A DNA stretch of 64,000 nt from Nocardia sp. NBC_00565 (GTDB taxonomy: Bacteria; Actinomycetota; Actinomycetes; Mycobacteriales; Mycobacteriaceae): NCBI RefSeq assembly GCF_036345915.1, contig NZ_CP107785.1, positions 3,410,001 to 3,474,000 on the forward strand, written 5' to 3'. Below are positions 54,321 through 62,914 of the stretch, one piece after another (position 1 is the first letter of the stretch; the number at the start of each line of letters is the position of its first letter). Below the pieces are notes generated by a model, which was not told where the DNA came from, ran no database searches, and was given only the letters and a program-made list of their open reading frames with translations. A program made the position numbers and the translations under genes.

Positions 54321-56444
54321 GTGACTGTTCAACGCGTGAATGATCCCGTCGGTGACGCACACGAGGGTCGCCGCACAGTCAACTGGTCAGCTTCGTTCAC
54401 CGGTGTTCGCGCGCGCGTTCTGGCCATCGCGCTGATCCCCAGCATCGTGTTCGCCGCCGCTCTCGCCGCCGCGGGGATTCACCTGGTTGACAAGTACCGC
54501 CAGGACCAGGCGTGGGCCGAGATCATTCGGCGCTCAGCCCCTCACTCGCTGGCCTTCACCGAAGCCATCCTGAACGAACGCCGACTCACGATGCTTCTAA
54601 TCGCGCACGTCGATGTCGATCGCACCGAATTGCGTATCGAACGCAGCCGCGTAGATGCCGGCGGTCAGGGTCTGGCCGAAACAGGGTCGTCGTTGGTTCG
54701 CAGTAAGCCGGGCGCGTATGACGAAAAGAATAGCCAGTTCAGCGGTGTCCTCAAAGGGCTGACCCCGTTGCGCACCCGTGTCGATACCGGCTCTGTGAGC
54801 GTGGACCAGGCATACCAGGAATACAGTCGGCTGACTTCTGTCGCAGTGCTCACTGTCGACGCCTTGGCACCAAATGCCCCAGATGTCGAGAGCGCCGTTG
54901 CCTTGAACAACTCCGCGATGTTGCTTCGTGCGGCCGATTCCATGTCGGCGGCGTACGCACTCCTAGCCGCTGCTGGTACCGGATCCGCACTCGACCGTGT
55001 TGCCTTGCCAGCATTCGTCGGAAGAGTCGGCGCATATCACGCCGCGCTCGACGCACTCACCTCCAACGGTGATTCGACTGTGCGCCAGAAGATTTCAGAA
55101 CTCACCAGCAGCGCGGCGTGGCTTCAACTCACCGAGTTCGAGAACTCGATGGTCTCCCACGGGTCGCAGACCCCAGAGGTCATGGCCACGAATCCCGGCA
55201 CATCTCGCGGAGATCTCCCGGCATCTCGGAACGCGGACTCGGTGACGGCACAGCAAAGTCTGCAGCAGTTCGTCGACGACCTGCTGAAGCTATGGCACAT
55301 CAACGTTTTGAACCTCACGCAACGAACGACCGATATCGCCAGCGACGCGACATGGAACTCGGTACTGGGCGCCGCGGGCATTTCTGCGATCGCGGCTCTG
55401 ACGTTCCTGATCACCTCATGGCTGGCAAACCGGCTCATTCAGCGGCTCCGGCGCCTGCAACTGCACACATTGGCAGTCACTAACGACCAACTTCCGGCAA
55501 TCATGGCCCGCATACGTGACGGTGAACAGATCGACTTGAACGCCGAACTGCCTCCGGGGGTCTTCGGTGAGGACGAGATCGGCCAAGTCGCCAAGGCTTT
55601 CGACGCCGCCCAGCGAGTAGCGGTGTCGGCGGCGATGACCGAAGCCAAGACTCAGGGAGCAGTCAACGCGGTCTTTTTGAACCTCGCGCACCGCAGCCAA
55701 ACGATGGCTCATCGGCAGCTGGAAGTATTGGACGCCGCCGAGGCTCGTGAAGAGAACCCGGCGCAGTTGGAGGTACTGTTCCAACTCGACCATCTCGCCA
55801 CACGCGCGCGCCGGAACGCGGAGAACCTGATCATCCTCGGGGGTGAACGCCCCGGGCGGCAATGGCGAAGTCCGGTGCCGCTGCGGGACATCGTCCGAAG
55901 TTCGATCTCGGAAACTCAAGACTACGCCCGCGTGCGGGTCACTCGGTTTCCAGAGGTCAATGTCAGCAGCATGGTTGTAGCCGATGTCATTCACCTGCTG
56001 GCAGAACTCATCGAGAACGCTACCTACTTCTCGCCCCCAAATTCGCGAGTCGAGGCATCGTGCAGGGTTGTGGGCCGAGGGGCTGTCGTAGAGATCATCG
56101 ACCAAGGGTTGGGAATGGTCGCCAAGGATCTCAGTCGAGTCAACGATCTGCTCAGCAGCGCACCGGATTTCGGCGTCATGCAACTGTCGAGCGACTCACG
56201 TCTCGGGTTGATCGTGGTTTCGATTCTGGCCGGACGCAACGGGATCATGGTCCGTCTCATCGAATCGGACTACGGCGGGATCAAGGCGATCGTTCTCATT
56301 CCGACCGCCTTGTTGGAGGATCATTCCAACTCTCAGCCACCTGTAAACGATCTCGATCCTTCGAATCCCTCTTCCGGCACCATGCCGGGGAAATCGCGCG
56401 CGATATCAGCGGGAACGACCGGGAATTTCTCTCCGGAATCTTGA
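54321..56444 (+). CDS. Nitrate/nitrite-sensor-type histidine-kinase-like protein
   Basis: 707 residues. First transmembrane helix about 30-54, a long helical extracytoplasmic NIT-type sensing domain, second helix near 350-370, then HAMP-like LQRLRRLQLHTLAV. The ATPase domain has the N-box LIENATYFSPP and G-box DQGLGM. The dimerisation His region is LNLAHRSQTMAHRQLEVLD. This is the type found first in actinobacterial conservons (CvnA). The usual following roadblock, DUF742 and small-GTPase genes are missing, so it is an orphan. GTG start. Confidence 0.88.
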   Translation: MTVQRVNDPVGDAHEGRRTVNWSASFTGVRARVLAIALIPSIVFAAALAAAGIHLVDKYRQDQAWAEIIRRSAPHSLAFTEAILNERRLTMLLIAHVDVDRTELRIERSRVDAGGQGLAETGSSLVRSKPGAYDEKNSQFSGVLKGLTPLRTRVDTGSVSVDQAYQEYSRLTSVAVLTVDALAPNAPDVESAVALNNSAMLLRAADSMSAAYALLAAAGTGSALDRVALPAFVGRVGAYHAALDALTSNGDSTVRQKISELTSSAAWLQLTEFENSMVSHGSQTPEVMATNPGTSRGDLPASRNADSVTAQQSLQQFVDDLLKLWHINVLNLTQRTTDIASDATWNSVLGAAGISAIAALTFLITSWLANRLIQRLRRLQLHTLAVTNDQLPAIMARIRDGEQIDLNAELPPGVFGEDEIGQVAKAFDAAQRVAVSAAMTEAKTQGAVNAVFLNLAHRSQTMAHRQLEVLDAAEAREENPAQLEVLFQLDHLATRARRNAENLIILGGERPGRQWRSPVPLRDIVRSSISETQDYARVRVTRFPEVNVSSMVVADVIHLLAELIENATYFSPPNSRVEASCRVVGRGAVVEIIDQGLGMVAKDLSRVNDLLSSAPDFGVMQLSSDSRLGLIVVSILAGRNGIMVRLIESDYGGIKAIVLIPTALLEDHSNSQPPVNDLDPSNPSSGTMPGKSRAISAGTTGNFSPES

Positions 56445-56598
56445 TACACGACAGGGTGACAGCGGTGATGAACTGCAGATTGGTTCGACGAAGTAGTCGA
56501 TTTCCCAACCCCCACGAATCTACGGATCAAATGTCGCCGAACGAGAACTAGTCGGAGCCGGTCGCCTGCCACCGAAGGCCGCCGGACGGAGACAAACA

Positions 56599-56778
56599 AT
56601 GAAATGCCATATAGCGGTGACCTTCCCTGGCTGGTCCCCACTTGACTTCGCCGCAGAGCGCGACGCAGCCGTGGCGTTCGCCATCGCCTTAAGTCACCGA
56701 GTGCACATAACGATCGACGAAGAAGTTCGCGAATCTATGCCACTGCTGCCGTGCGAGCGACTATGGCGGCAGGTCTGA
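56599..56778 (+). CDS. Small hypothetical protein (59 aa)
   Basis: ATG 56599 with CGGAG eight bases upstream; product begins MKCHIAVTFPGWSPLDFAAE and ends CERLWRQV. Soluble and acidic, codon use like the neighbours. No family recognised. Located after the sensor kinase. Confidence 0.45.
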   Translation: MKCHIAVTFPGWSPLDFAAERDAAVAFAIALSHRVHITIDEEVRESMPLLPCERLWRQV

Positions 56779-56970
56779 CATCACCACGCCCGCAGCACTT
56801 CCACACCGCGACGATCAGAGGCCGGCGTTGAACATCGAAAGGACAATCATCCACTCCGGCCACAGATCAGCGCGCTGCGCGACCGACACGGCGAGATGCC
56901 GAGCCCGGTCGAGGGCCATCATCGGCACGCGGACGCGAAATTGCTGCCCTGGTGCCGGGCATAGGGCGAG

Positions 56971-57513
56971 GTGAGGTACTTGGATGCCGATCAGCGCCGT
57001 CAGAGCTTCGAGCTCCTTGCCGACACGGTCGTGGAGCCGCTGCGTCGGTACCTGGCCCGGCGCACGGATCCGGCCACGGCAGAGGATGTGCTCGCCGATG
57101 TCCTGCTCGTGCTGTGGCGCCGGTTGCACACGGTGCCCGCGCAGTTATTGCCCTATGCCTACGGTGTCGCCCACCACTGCCTGGCCAACGCTCACCGCAG
57201 CGCACGCCGACAACAGCGCGTGGCGGCACGGATCGCAGTCATGGATCCTCCGGCAGCCTCGCGTGCACACAACGACGAGCCGGATGAGCGAGTCACAGCA
57301 GCCTTGCAATCACTGCGCCCGGCCGAGGCCGAGCTCCTGCGGCTGTGGGCCTGGGAGGAGCTGGGCCCGAGCGAGATCGCCGCGGTCCTGAACATCACCG
57401 CCAACGCCGCGGCGATCCGGTTACATCGAGCACGCGAAAAATTCAAGGAGGCAATCGGAAAGGTTTCAGGCGGCACCGGACATGAGCTGACAGATGAAGG
57501 GACAAGGCTATGA
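56971..57513 (+). CDS. ECF-type RNA polymerase sigma factor
   Basis: 180 residues from GTG 56971. Region 2 is seen in FELLADTVVEPLRRYLARRT and ATAEDVLADVLLVLWRRLH. Region 4 is a helix-turn-helix in ELGPSEIAAVLNITANAAAI. Its stop overlaps the next gene (ATGA), as for sigma/anti-sigma pairs. Confidence 0.9.
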   Translation: MRYLDADQRRQSFELLADTVVEPLRRYLARRTDPATAEDVLADVLLVLWRRLHTVPAQLLPYAYGVAHHCLANAHRSARRQQRVAARIAVMDPPAASRAHNDEPDERVTAALQSLRPAEAELLRLWAWEELGPSEIAAVLNITANAAAIRLHRAREKFKEAIGKVSGGTGHELTDEGTRL

Positions 57514-57753
57514 CGAGCAGCGACGACGACTTCGACACAGACGAACGGACCCGTCAGCTTCTACGCGCACTCGACCCGGCCCGGGTCCCTGTCGCACGTC
57601 GACGCGCACGCGTTGGCCTCGCTTCTGGAGGACACCATGAGCCGGACCCACACCGCCCCGCTTCCGCACCGCGTCGGATCGCACACGGGAGTCCTGCTCG
57701 CCTGCGTCGCGGTCGGTGCCGCACTCTCGCTCGCTGTTATCGCTTCGCCGTGA
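57510..57753 (+). pseudogene. Frameshifted, truncated anti-sigma factor
   Basis: The start codes for MTSSDDDFDTDERTRQLLRA then LDPAR as in ECF-linked anti-sigma proteins. An extra base near 57585 shifts the frame. The expected continuation ALASLLEDTM and a hydrophobic helix (VLLACVAVGAALSLAVIA) lie in the next frame and stop at 57753. The extracytoplasmic part is also missing. The sigma factor may therefore be unrestrained. Confidence 0.65.
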
Positions 57754-57919
57754 AGGCATGAACGCCCGAATACCGAGATCGTGCGGCCTCCATATGAGGG
57801 CCACCCGCCCTGCGGCGAAAATGCGCGCGGAGCCCCGGGGGGCAAGCATCTTCGCCGCAGTGCAGACGGCATTCAGGGTGGTCTTTCGGAATGACGAGCG
57901 GGGCTTGTCGAACCGACGG
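57754..57919. other. Short convergent spacer
   Basis: 166 bp between the anti-sigma relic (plus) and a minus-strand hydrolase gene. No gene or clear terminator seen. Confidence 0.35.
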
Positions 57920-58693
57920 TCAGGCGGTGTCCAGGCTCTCTGTGCGGGGTGAATCGTCCAACCACTCGAGGATCGCGGGCCAGTGCGGTTGCGTGGTGTC
58001 GATCAGCGGGTGATGCGTCACGCCCTCGAGCTCGATGTAGTCGATGCTCGCACCGGCCTCTTTCATCGCCGTGGCGTAGTCCCTGCTGTGCTCGACCGGT
58101 ACCCGCTCGTCAATGTCACCGTGGATGAGCAGTATCCGACGCGAAAGAACGTTCAACAGTGGCGAGGCACTGTCGTACGCGTGCGGATCGTCGATGCTTC
58201 GGCGTTGCATGAATTCCAGCGCTGCACCTTCGCCGAGTTCTTCGCGCTCGGTGCGGCGCATGTCGGTGACCGGCGCGAGCGCGACCACTCCATCGAGGAG
58301 ATCTCCCGCGAGCAGACCGAGCTGTCCGCCCGCGGAATGACCGATCGCTACGGCCACCTCGATGTCGCCCAGGACGTCGGCCTTTCGCACGTACTCGATC
58401 GCCGCGCGGACATCGTTGCACGCTACGGGCCACTCCCCACCGGTGCCCGTGCGGCGGTATTCGATGTTGGCCACCGCCCACCCATCGGCCACGAGCAGAT
58501 CACGGACCCCGGTCATGAGCGAGGCGGAGAACTTCGAACGCCAATAGCCCCCGTGGACCAGAAAGATCAGCCCACGAACAGCGCGAGCGGAAATCGACAG
58601 CTCCACGTGCTGCTCAGGGTCCTGGCCGTAGTTCAGGACCTCGACACGAGCAGATCGGTGCTGGCTTCGATCAGCAGCTTCGAGCTCGCTCAC
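57920..58693 (-). CDS. Alpha/beta hydrolase, kynurenine-formamidase-like
   Basis: 257 residues. HGGYW (47-51) followed by GHSAGG (Ser120), HGDIDERVP (Asp) and VTHHPLID (His) make the triad. The HGGYW/GHSAGG combination is characteristic of arylformamidases that cleave N-formylkynurenine, though carbamate and ester hydrolases share it. ATG overlaps the stop of the cupin gene. If an arylformamidase, it would act upstream of the 3-hydroxyanthranilate pathway, but it is far from that operon. Confidence 0.8.
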   Translation of the reverse strand: MSELEAADRSQHRSARVEVLNYGQDPEQHVELSISARAVRGLIFLVHGGYWRSKFSASLMTGVRDLLVADGWAVANIEYRRTGTGGEWPVACNDVRAAIEYVRKADVLGDIEVAVAIGHSAGGQLGLLAGDLLDGVVALAPVTDMRRTEREELGEGAALEFMQRRSIDDPHAYDSASPLLNVLSRRILLIHGDIDERVPVEHSRDYATAMKEAGASIDYIELEGVTHHPLIDTTQPHWPAILEWLDDSPRTESLDTA

Positions 58694-59163
58694 GCGCCCT
58701 CGATCGCGCCCACCGGCAGGAAGTCGACCTCACACTCGGCGGACAGGCGCACCACTTCCTCGGGATCGGTGACCTTGTGCAGCTTGTCGAACAGCTCGGC
58801 GAGGCGTCGCGCCGGCGACACCCAGAACAATCCACGAGTGGGGACATCGCCGCGGTTGTAGTAAGCGTGGGGCAAACCCTTGGGCATGCGCACGGTGTCG
58901 CCCGGACCGGCTGTTTCCCACGCCCCGTCGAGATAGAGCGTGAACACGCCCTCCAGGACGTAGATGTGCTCGTCCTGGGTGGGGTGGATGTGCGGGGGCA
59001 CGCCGGTGCCCGGCGGGTCGTAGGTCTCGAAGGCGAAGCTCGATTCGCTGTTGGCCTTCATCTGGTAGGTGTGCCCGAGCACGTGCCATTCCCGCGCGAG
59101 TTGGGGTTGGCCTGCCAGCGTGATGCCTTTGGGCAGGTCACCGACGACGATTTCTTCCCACAT
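58690..59163 (-). CDS. Cupin-domain protein
   Basis: 157 residues. Metal motif PPHIHPTQDEHIYVLEG near residues 55-70, with second motif MPKGLPHAYYNRG. ATG 59163 has GGAG seven bases before it. Forms a two-gene operon with the formamidase-like hydrolase (ATGA overlap). Unrelated in detail to the cupins at 3934 and 62440. Confidence 0.82.
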   Translation of the reverse strand: MWEEIVVGDLPKGITLAGQPQLAREWHVLGHTYQMKANSESSFAFETYDPPGTGVPPHIHPTQDEHIYVLEGVFTLYLDGAWETAGPGDTVRMPKGLPHAYYNRGDVPTRGLFWVSPARRLAELFDKLHKVTDPEEVVRLSAECEVDFLPVGAIEGA

Positions 59164-59720
59164 GTCATGTCTCCGTCTCGTACAGCGATTCACTGGCTCT
59201 GTTCAGATGCGCCGCGTTGCACACACCGCCGTGCTGGTGTTCGGTGCGCTGGATCGGCGTCGAGTGCGTGTCGAGCGAACTGGCCATCGGCCCGGCGGTA
59301 CCGAACTCTGTCCGGTTTCGGTGGAGGTGGGCGCGTGCGGGCGAGGCCGATCGAGGGTGGTGAACCGAGTCTGTCGACATCGGTGCCGTGTGCCCTTCCA
59401 ATCGGAATACGACCGCATGATTTGCCTCATGCCGATTCCGTGACCTGCGACAATAAGTAACTACATATCGGCTGTCAAGAGCAAGCGTGGCGCCCTGCAC
59501 CGTCGACGCTGCACGGGGTCCGATCCGGGCGGGGCGGCAGGGCCGGTCCGAACGTCTCCTCAAGGGGGACAAACTGCAAACATATCCCATCTGTGACCGC
59601 GCGCGAGGCCCGTGAGCCTACCGATCCCGGTCTCCGGGAGACGGTGTGGGACACCAACCCTGATAGCATGTTGTCATCTAAACGGCCGACACAAATACAG
59701 AATAATGCTACGGTTTTGCC
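59164..59720. other. Divergent intergenic region
   Basis: 557 bp. It holds promoters for the cupin operon (minus) and the HSL-type hydrolase (plus). The 38 bp before 59721 (CGGCCGACACAAATACAGAA then TAATGCTACGG) resemble those before 52859. A minus-strand open frame beginning near 59383 is present but unsupported. Confidence 0.4.
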
Positions 59721-60686
59721 ATGTCTGAGCAAAACCCTGAAAAGGCCCCCATCGACCCCATCTTGCAGGCCATTCTGGATGCGTGGACGTACGAGTTCAC
59801 CAGCGAATCCGACGTCGAAATTCCCCGCGCGCAGCTGCGGGCGCTCAAGGCGCCGCCGGAGCTGCTTCCCGACCTGCGCATCGAGAACCGCACCATCAGT
59901 TACGGGGACATCAAAGACGTTCCGGTGCGTATCTATTGGCCCCCCACCGAGCAGCAGGAAAACCTCCCTGTCGTGGTCTTCTACCACGGCGGCGGATTCG
60001 CGATCGGTGACCTGGACACCCACGACCCGACGGTGCGTGATCACTGCGTTGTCGCCGAGGCGATCGTGGTGTCGGTGGACTACCGCCTCGCACCCGAGCA
60101 TCCATACCCGGCCGCGGTCGACGACTCGTGGGCGGCGTTGCAATGGGTGGGTGAGCACGCGGTCGAACTCGGCGGCGACCCCACACGCATCGCGGTCGCG
60201 GGCGACTCCGCCGGCGGCAACCTCAGCGCCGTGATGACACAACTGGCCCGCGACAACGGCGGACCCGCACTGGTGTACCAGCTGCTGTGGTACCCGGGGA
60301 CGACCTTCGACCGGAGCCTGCCGTCGGTGACCGAGAACGCGAACGCGCCACTGTTCGACCGGGTCAAGTACGACGCGTTCGTCAAGTGGTACGCCCCCGA
60401 TTTCGAGGGCATCGATCCCTCCGAAATACCGGCCACTCTCGTTCCCGCGAACGCCAAGGACTTCTCCGGCCTGCCGCCCGCCTACATCGCCACCACGTCG
60501 TGGGACATCATCCGCGACGACGGCTACGTCTACGCCGACCGGCTCCGGGGCGCGGGAGTTCCCGTCGAGTTCCACAACGCCGAGACGCTGGTGCACGCGT
60601 ACATCAACTTCACCCTGGTCGTCCCCGCAGCCGCCGACGCCACCGACCTCGGACTGCAGGCACTGAAGAAGGCGCTGCACGCTTAA
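59721..60686 (+). CDS. HSL-family alpha/beta hydrolase (esterase), copy 2
   Basis: 321 residues. HGGGF (89-93), GDSAGGN (Ser163), and the ending IIRDDGYVYADRLRGAG…HAYINF. Paralogue of 52859-53833, with a shared near-identical central DNA tract. Followed on the same strand by an SDR gene 237 bp downstream. Together they could cleave an ester and oxidise the released alcohol. Confidence 0.9.
   Translation: MSEQNPEKAPIDPILQAILDAWTYEFTSESDVEIPRAQLRALKAPPELLPDLRIENRTISYGDIKDVPVRIYWPPTEQQENLPVVVFYHGGGFAIGDLDTHDPTVRDHCVVAEAIVVSVDYRLAPEHPYPAAVDDSWAALQWVGEHAVELGGDPTRIAVAGDSAGGNLSAVMTQLARDNGGPALVYQLLWYPGTTFDRSLPSVTENANAPLFDRVKYDAFVKWYAPDFEGIDPSEIPATLVPANAKDFSGLPPAYIATTSWDIIRDDGYVYADRLRGAGVPVEFHNAETLVHAYINFTLVVPAAADATDLGLQALKKALHA
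60035..60297. repeat. Near-identical tract shared with 53179-53441
   Basis: Second copy of the 263-bp conversion tract; covers the catalytic-serine region. Confidence 0.85.
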
Positions 60687-60923
60687 ACAAACCCGCGGCG
60701 AGCGTGTCGGCACACGCCCGCACGACGCCGGAATCAACAGTGCCCGAAGCACTGTCACGACACGGCGAGCAAGACCTGGCACCGGCAGGACCCCCTGCGC
60801 TGGTGCGAAGACCACCCGTTTCGAGGTCGCAACAGCGCTCCCCTGCCATGCCGTACGGATCGCCGCGCCGCCGTCGTCGCCGACGCTGCCATTCGACCAC
60901 TTCACAGACCACTAGGAAAAATC

Positions 60924-61658
60924 ATGTCTCCCAAAACAGCAGTCGTCACCGGCGCAGGCGGCGCAATCGGCTCCGCGATCGTCGAAGCACTGGTCGCCGC
61001 CGGAGCCCAAGTCCTTGCCGTGGACCGCAACAAGGACTCGCTCACCCAATTCGACGGCAACGACCAGGTCCGCACCCATGTCGCCGACGTCACCCAGGAA
61101 AACGAGGTGCGAGGCTATGCCGAGGCCGCCGCGGAATGGGGAGGCGGACACATCGACTGGTTCGCCAACAACGCCGGAGTCGGCGGAACCTACGCACCGG
61201 TCCAGGACTACGGCACCGCCGACTTCGACCAGGTCGTCGCCGTGAACATCCGCGGAGTGTTCCTCGGCATGAAGTACGTGCTGCCGCTGATGACGCCCGG
61301 CAGCGCGATCGTCAACACTGCCTCCACGCTCGCCTTCCAAGGCGCACCGGGCACCTCTGCCTACGTCGCCAGTAAGTGGGCGGTGGCCGGGCTGACCAAA
61401 TCCGCCGCCCTGGAACAAGCCACCAACAACATCCGGGTCAACGCGGTGGGCCCGGGCCCGATCGCAGGCCCCATGATCGAGCAGGCCGACGCGGTGGCGT
61501 TCGCCGGCAGCGGCATGAGCATGAAGAATTTCGTGCCGATGGGCCGCCTCGGCCTCGGCTCCGAAGTCGCCGATCTCGTGGCATTTCTGTTGAGCGACAA
61601 GGCTTCCTTCATCACCGGCAGCGTGCACCTCGTCGACGGCGGGTGGGGCACACCCTGA
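60924..61658 (+). CDS. Short-chain dehydrogenase/reductase
   Basis: 244 residues. Cofactor motif TGAGGAIG (10-16), Asp near 34 (VDRNKD) favouring NAD, NNAG at 82-85, and the catalytic Ser134, Tyr147 and Lys151 (TSAYVASKWA). Ends with ITGSVHLVDGGW. AGGAAAA precedes the ATG. Oxidises or reduces an alcohol/ketone; likely works with the preceding esterase. The relic at 52347 is its lost twin. Confidence 0.92.
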   Translation: MSPKTAVVTGAGGAIGSAIVEALVAAGAQVLAVDRNKDSLTQFDGNDQVRTHVADVTQENEVRGYAEAAAEWGGGHIDWFANNAGVGGTYAPVQDYGTADFDQVVAVNIRGVFLGMKYVLPLMTPGSAIVNTASTLAFQGAPGTSAYVASKWAVAGLTKSAALEQATNNIRVNAVGPGPIAGPMIEQADAVAFAGSGMSMKNFVPMGRLGLGSEVADLVAFLLSDKASFITGSVHLVDGGWGTP

Positions 61659-61700
61659 TATTGGATGGTCGTCGACTCGGTCAACAGCCCACCGCCACCC

Positions 61701-61749
61701 TGTGGCACCGTCCAGGCCGCGAGAACCTCCCCGCCCGGACGGTGCCACA
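61701..61749. terminator. Perfect 13-bp inverted repeat after the SDR
   Basis: TGTGGCACCGTCC and GGACGGTGCCACA separated by 23 bases, 42 bp beyond the SDR stop. In the relic copy at 52.45 kb the arms are destroyed. Confidence 0.55.
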
Positions 61750-61874
61750 GCACCGGAATCGACGCAGTACACGCCCGGTCCGGACCTGCGGCTGTAGCAG
61801 GGGCCTGAGCATGGGTGAGACCGCTTGGCACACAACCCATCTCGCCGTGGCAGGGACACACTCGTTTTGCGTTT

Positions 61875-62375
61875 TCAGGGGTGTTCGGGGGCCACACGCA
61901 GCGCCCGGTCGGGCGCACCGATGAGCGCCGAGGCGGCGTGCGTTGCCAGCACACCCGAGACGATCATCATCAGGGCGTGCATGGCTCGTTCACGCGTGGC
62001 GATGGGGTCTTGCGCGCCGGCCACGACGAACCCGGCTTCTATGGCACTGCTGATCAGCAACTGCGCCAGGATGGGGATGTCCACGTCCACCAGTCGGCCC
62101 GATTCTCGCGCCGCGATCGCTTCCTCGATCTCGGCGCTGTTCTCGCGTTCCACCTGCTCGAGCACCGCGATGAGCAGGCCGCGCTTGTCGCCGTAGTGAT
62201 AGTGCAGCGCGCCGCGGGTCATGCCCGCGGCGGCCACTATCTCATCGGCGGACACGTCCGCGAAGCCACGTTCGGCGAAGAGCTGGCGTGCGGCCCGCTC
62301 GAGCTTCAATCGGGTTGTGCGATAACGCCTTCTGCGCATCGCCAGGTTGTTCTCCTGTGCCCTATCGTCGTTCAT
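61875..62375 (-). CDS. TetR-family regulator, internally shortened
   Basis: About 166 residues from ATG 62375; ATG 62339 (after AGGAG) is an alternative. The helix-turn-helix FADVSADEIVAAAGMTRGAL is complete. The ligand domain runs from VLEQVERENSAEIEEAIAAR directly into VDIPILAQLLISSAIEAG, missing about 45 residues that family members have there, without a frameshift. DNA binding may remain while ligand sensing is altered. Located after the cupin gene and probably controls the cupin-FAH operon. Confidence 0.8.
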   Translation of the reverse strand: MNDDRAQENNLAMRRRRYRTTRLKLERAARQLFAERGFADVSADEIVAAAGMTRGALHYHYGDKRGLLIAVLEQVERENSAEIEEAIAARESGRLVDVDIPILAQLLISSAIEAGFVVAGAQDPIATRERAMHALMMIVSGVLATHAASALIGAPDRALRVAPEHP

Positions 62376-62439
62376 CAGCTGCTGCCATGAGCGTCGATGA
62401 ACCGGCGAAAATCCCAACCACCCGCGTCGGGGTTTGTGA

Positions 62440-62877
62440 TCATGCGCGTGAATAGCCTTCGAGTGTCGAGTCATCGACCTCGGGCAGGTTCACGACGATG
62501 TTGTCCGGAGTACGGCACGTCAGCCACACCAGCTCTTCGGTGGTGCTCATGTTCGCTTCGACGTGCGGCATGAAGGGGGGAACGAAGACGAAATCACCCG
62601 CTTGCATGTCCAGGTAGTTCTGGTAGTTCTCGCCGAAGTAGATCCGGGCCACACCGGTCAGGACGTAGCCGCCGGTCTCGGCCTCGCCGTGGTGGTGAGG
62701 CAGGGACCGATATCCGGGTTCGTTGGTGACTTTGCCGTACCAGATCCTCGTGGCCGCAGTGTGTTGCGGACTGACACCCGATACACGCACCGCGCCACCG
62801 GATTGCGCGGTATCGGTGTGCTCGTGTCCGGCCCGGGTCAGGATCGGGACCGCGGTGGTGTCGAGTTCGGCTGTCAT
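62440..62877 (-). CDS. Cupin-domain protein (right copy)
   Basis: 145 residues, 137 identical with the left copy at 3934-4371. All metal-site residues (PHHHGEAE, His105) are kept. GAAAGGA lies before ATG 62877. Eight substitutions are scattered, mostly conservative, so both copies appear under selection. Confidence 0.85.
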   Translation of the reverse strand: MTAELDTTAVPILTRAGHEHTDTAQSGGAVRVSGVSPQHTAATRIWYGKVTNEPGYRSLPHHHGEAETGGYVLTGVARIYFGENYQNYLDMQAGDFVFVPPFMPHVEANMSTTEELVWLTCRTPDNIVVNLPEVDDSTLEGYSRA

Positions 62878-62914
62878 GGGGTGTCCTTTCGTTTCCGCCC
62901 GTGCGGGTGGGTTC

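Noticed and set aside
59475..60905. 476-codon minus-strand open frame
   Set aside because: Antisense to the HSL-type hydrolase copy 2; its repetitive Arg/Val/Asp content mirrors the codon bias of the real gene, and the same kind of shadow appears opposite copy 1.
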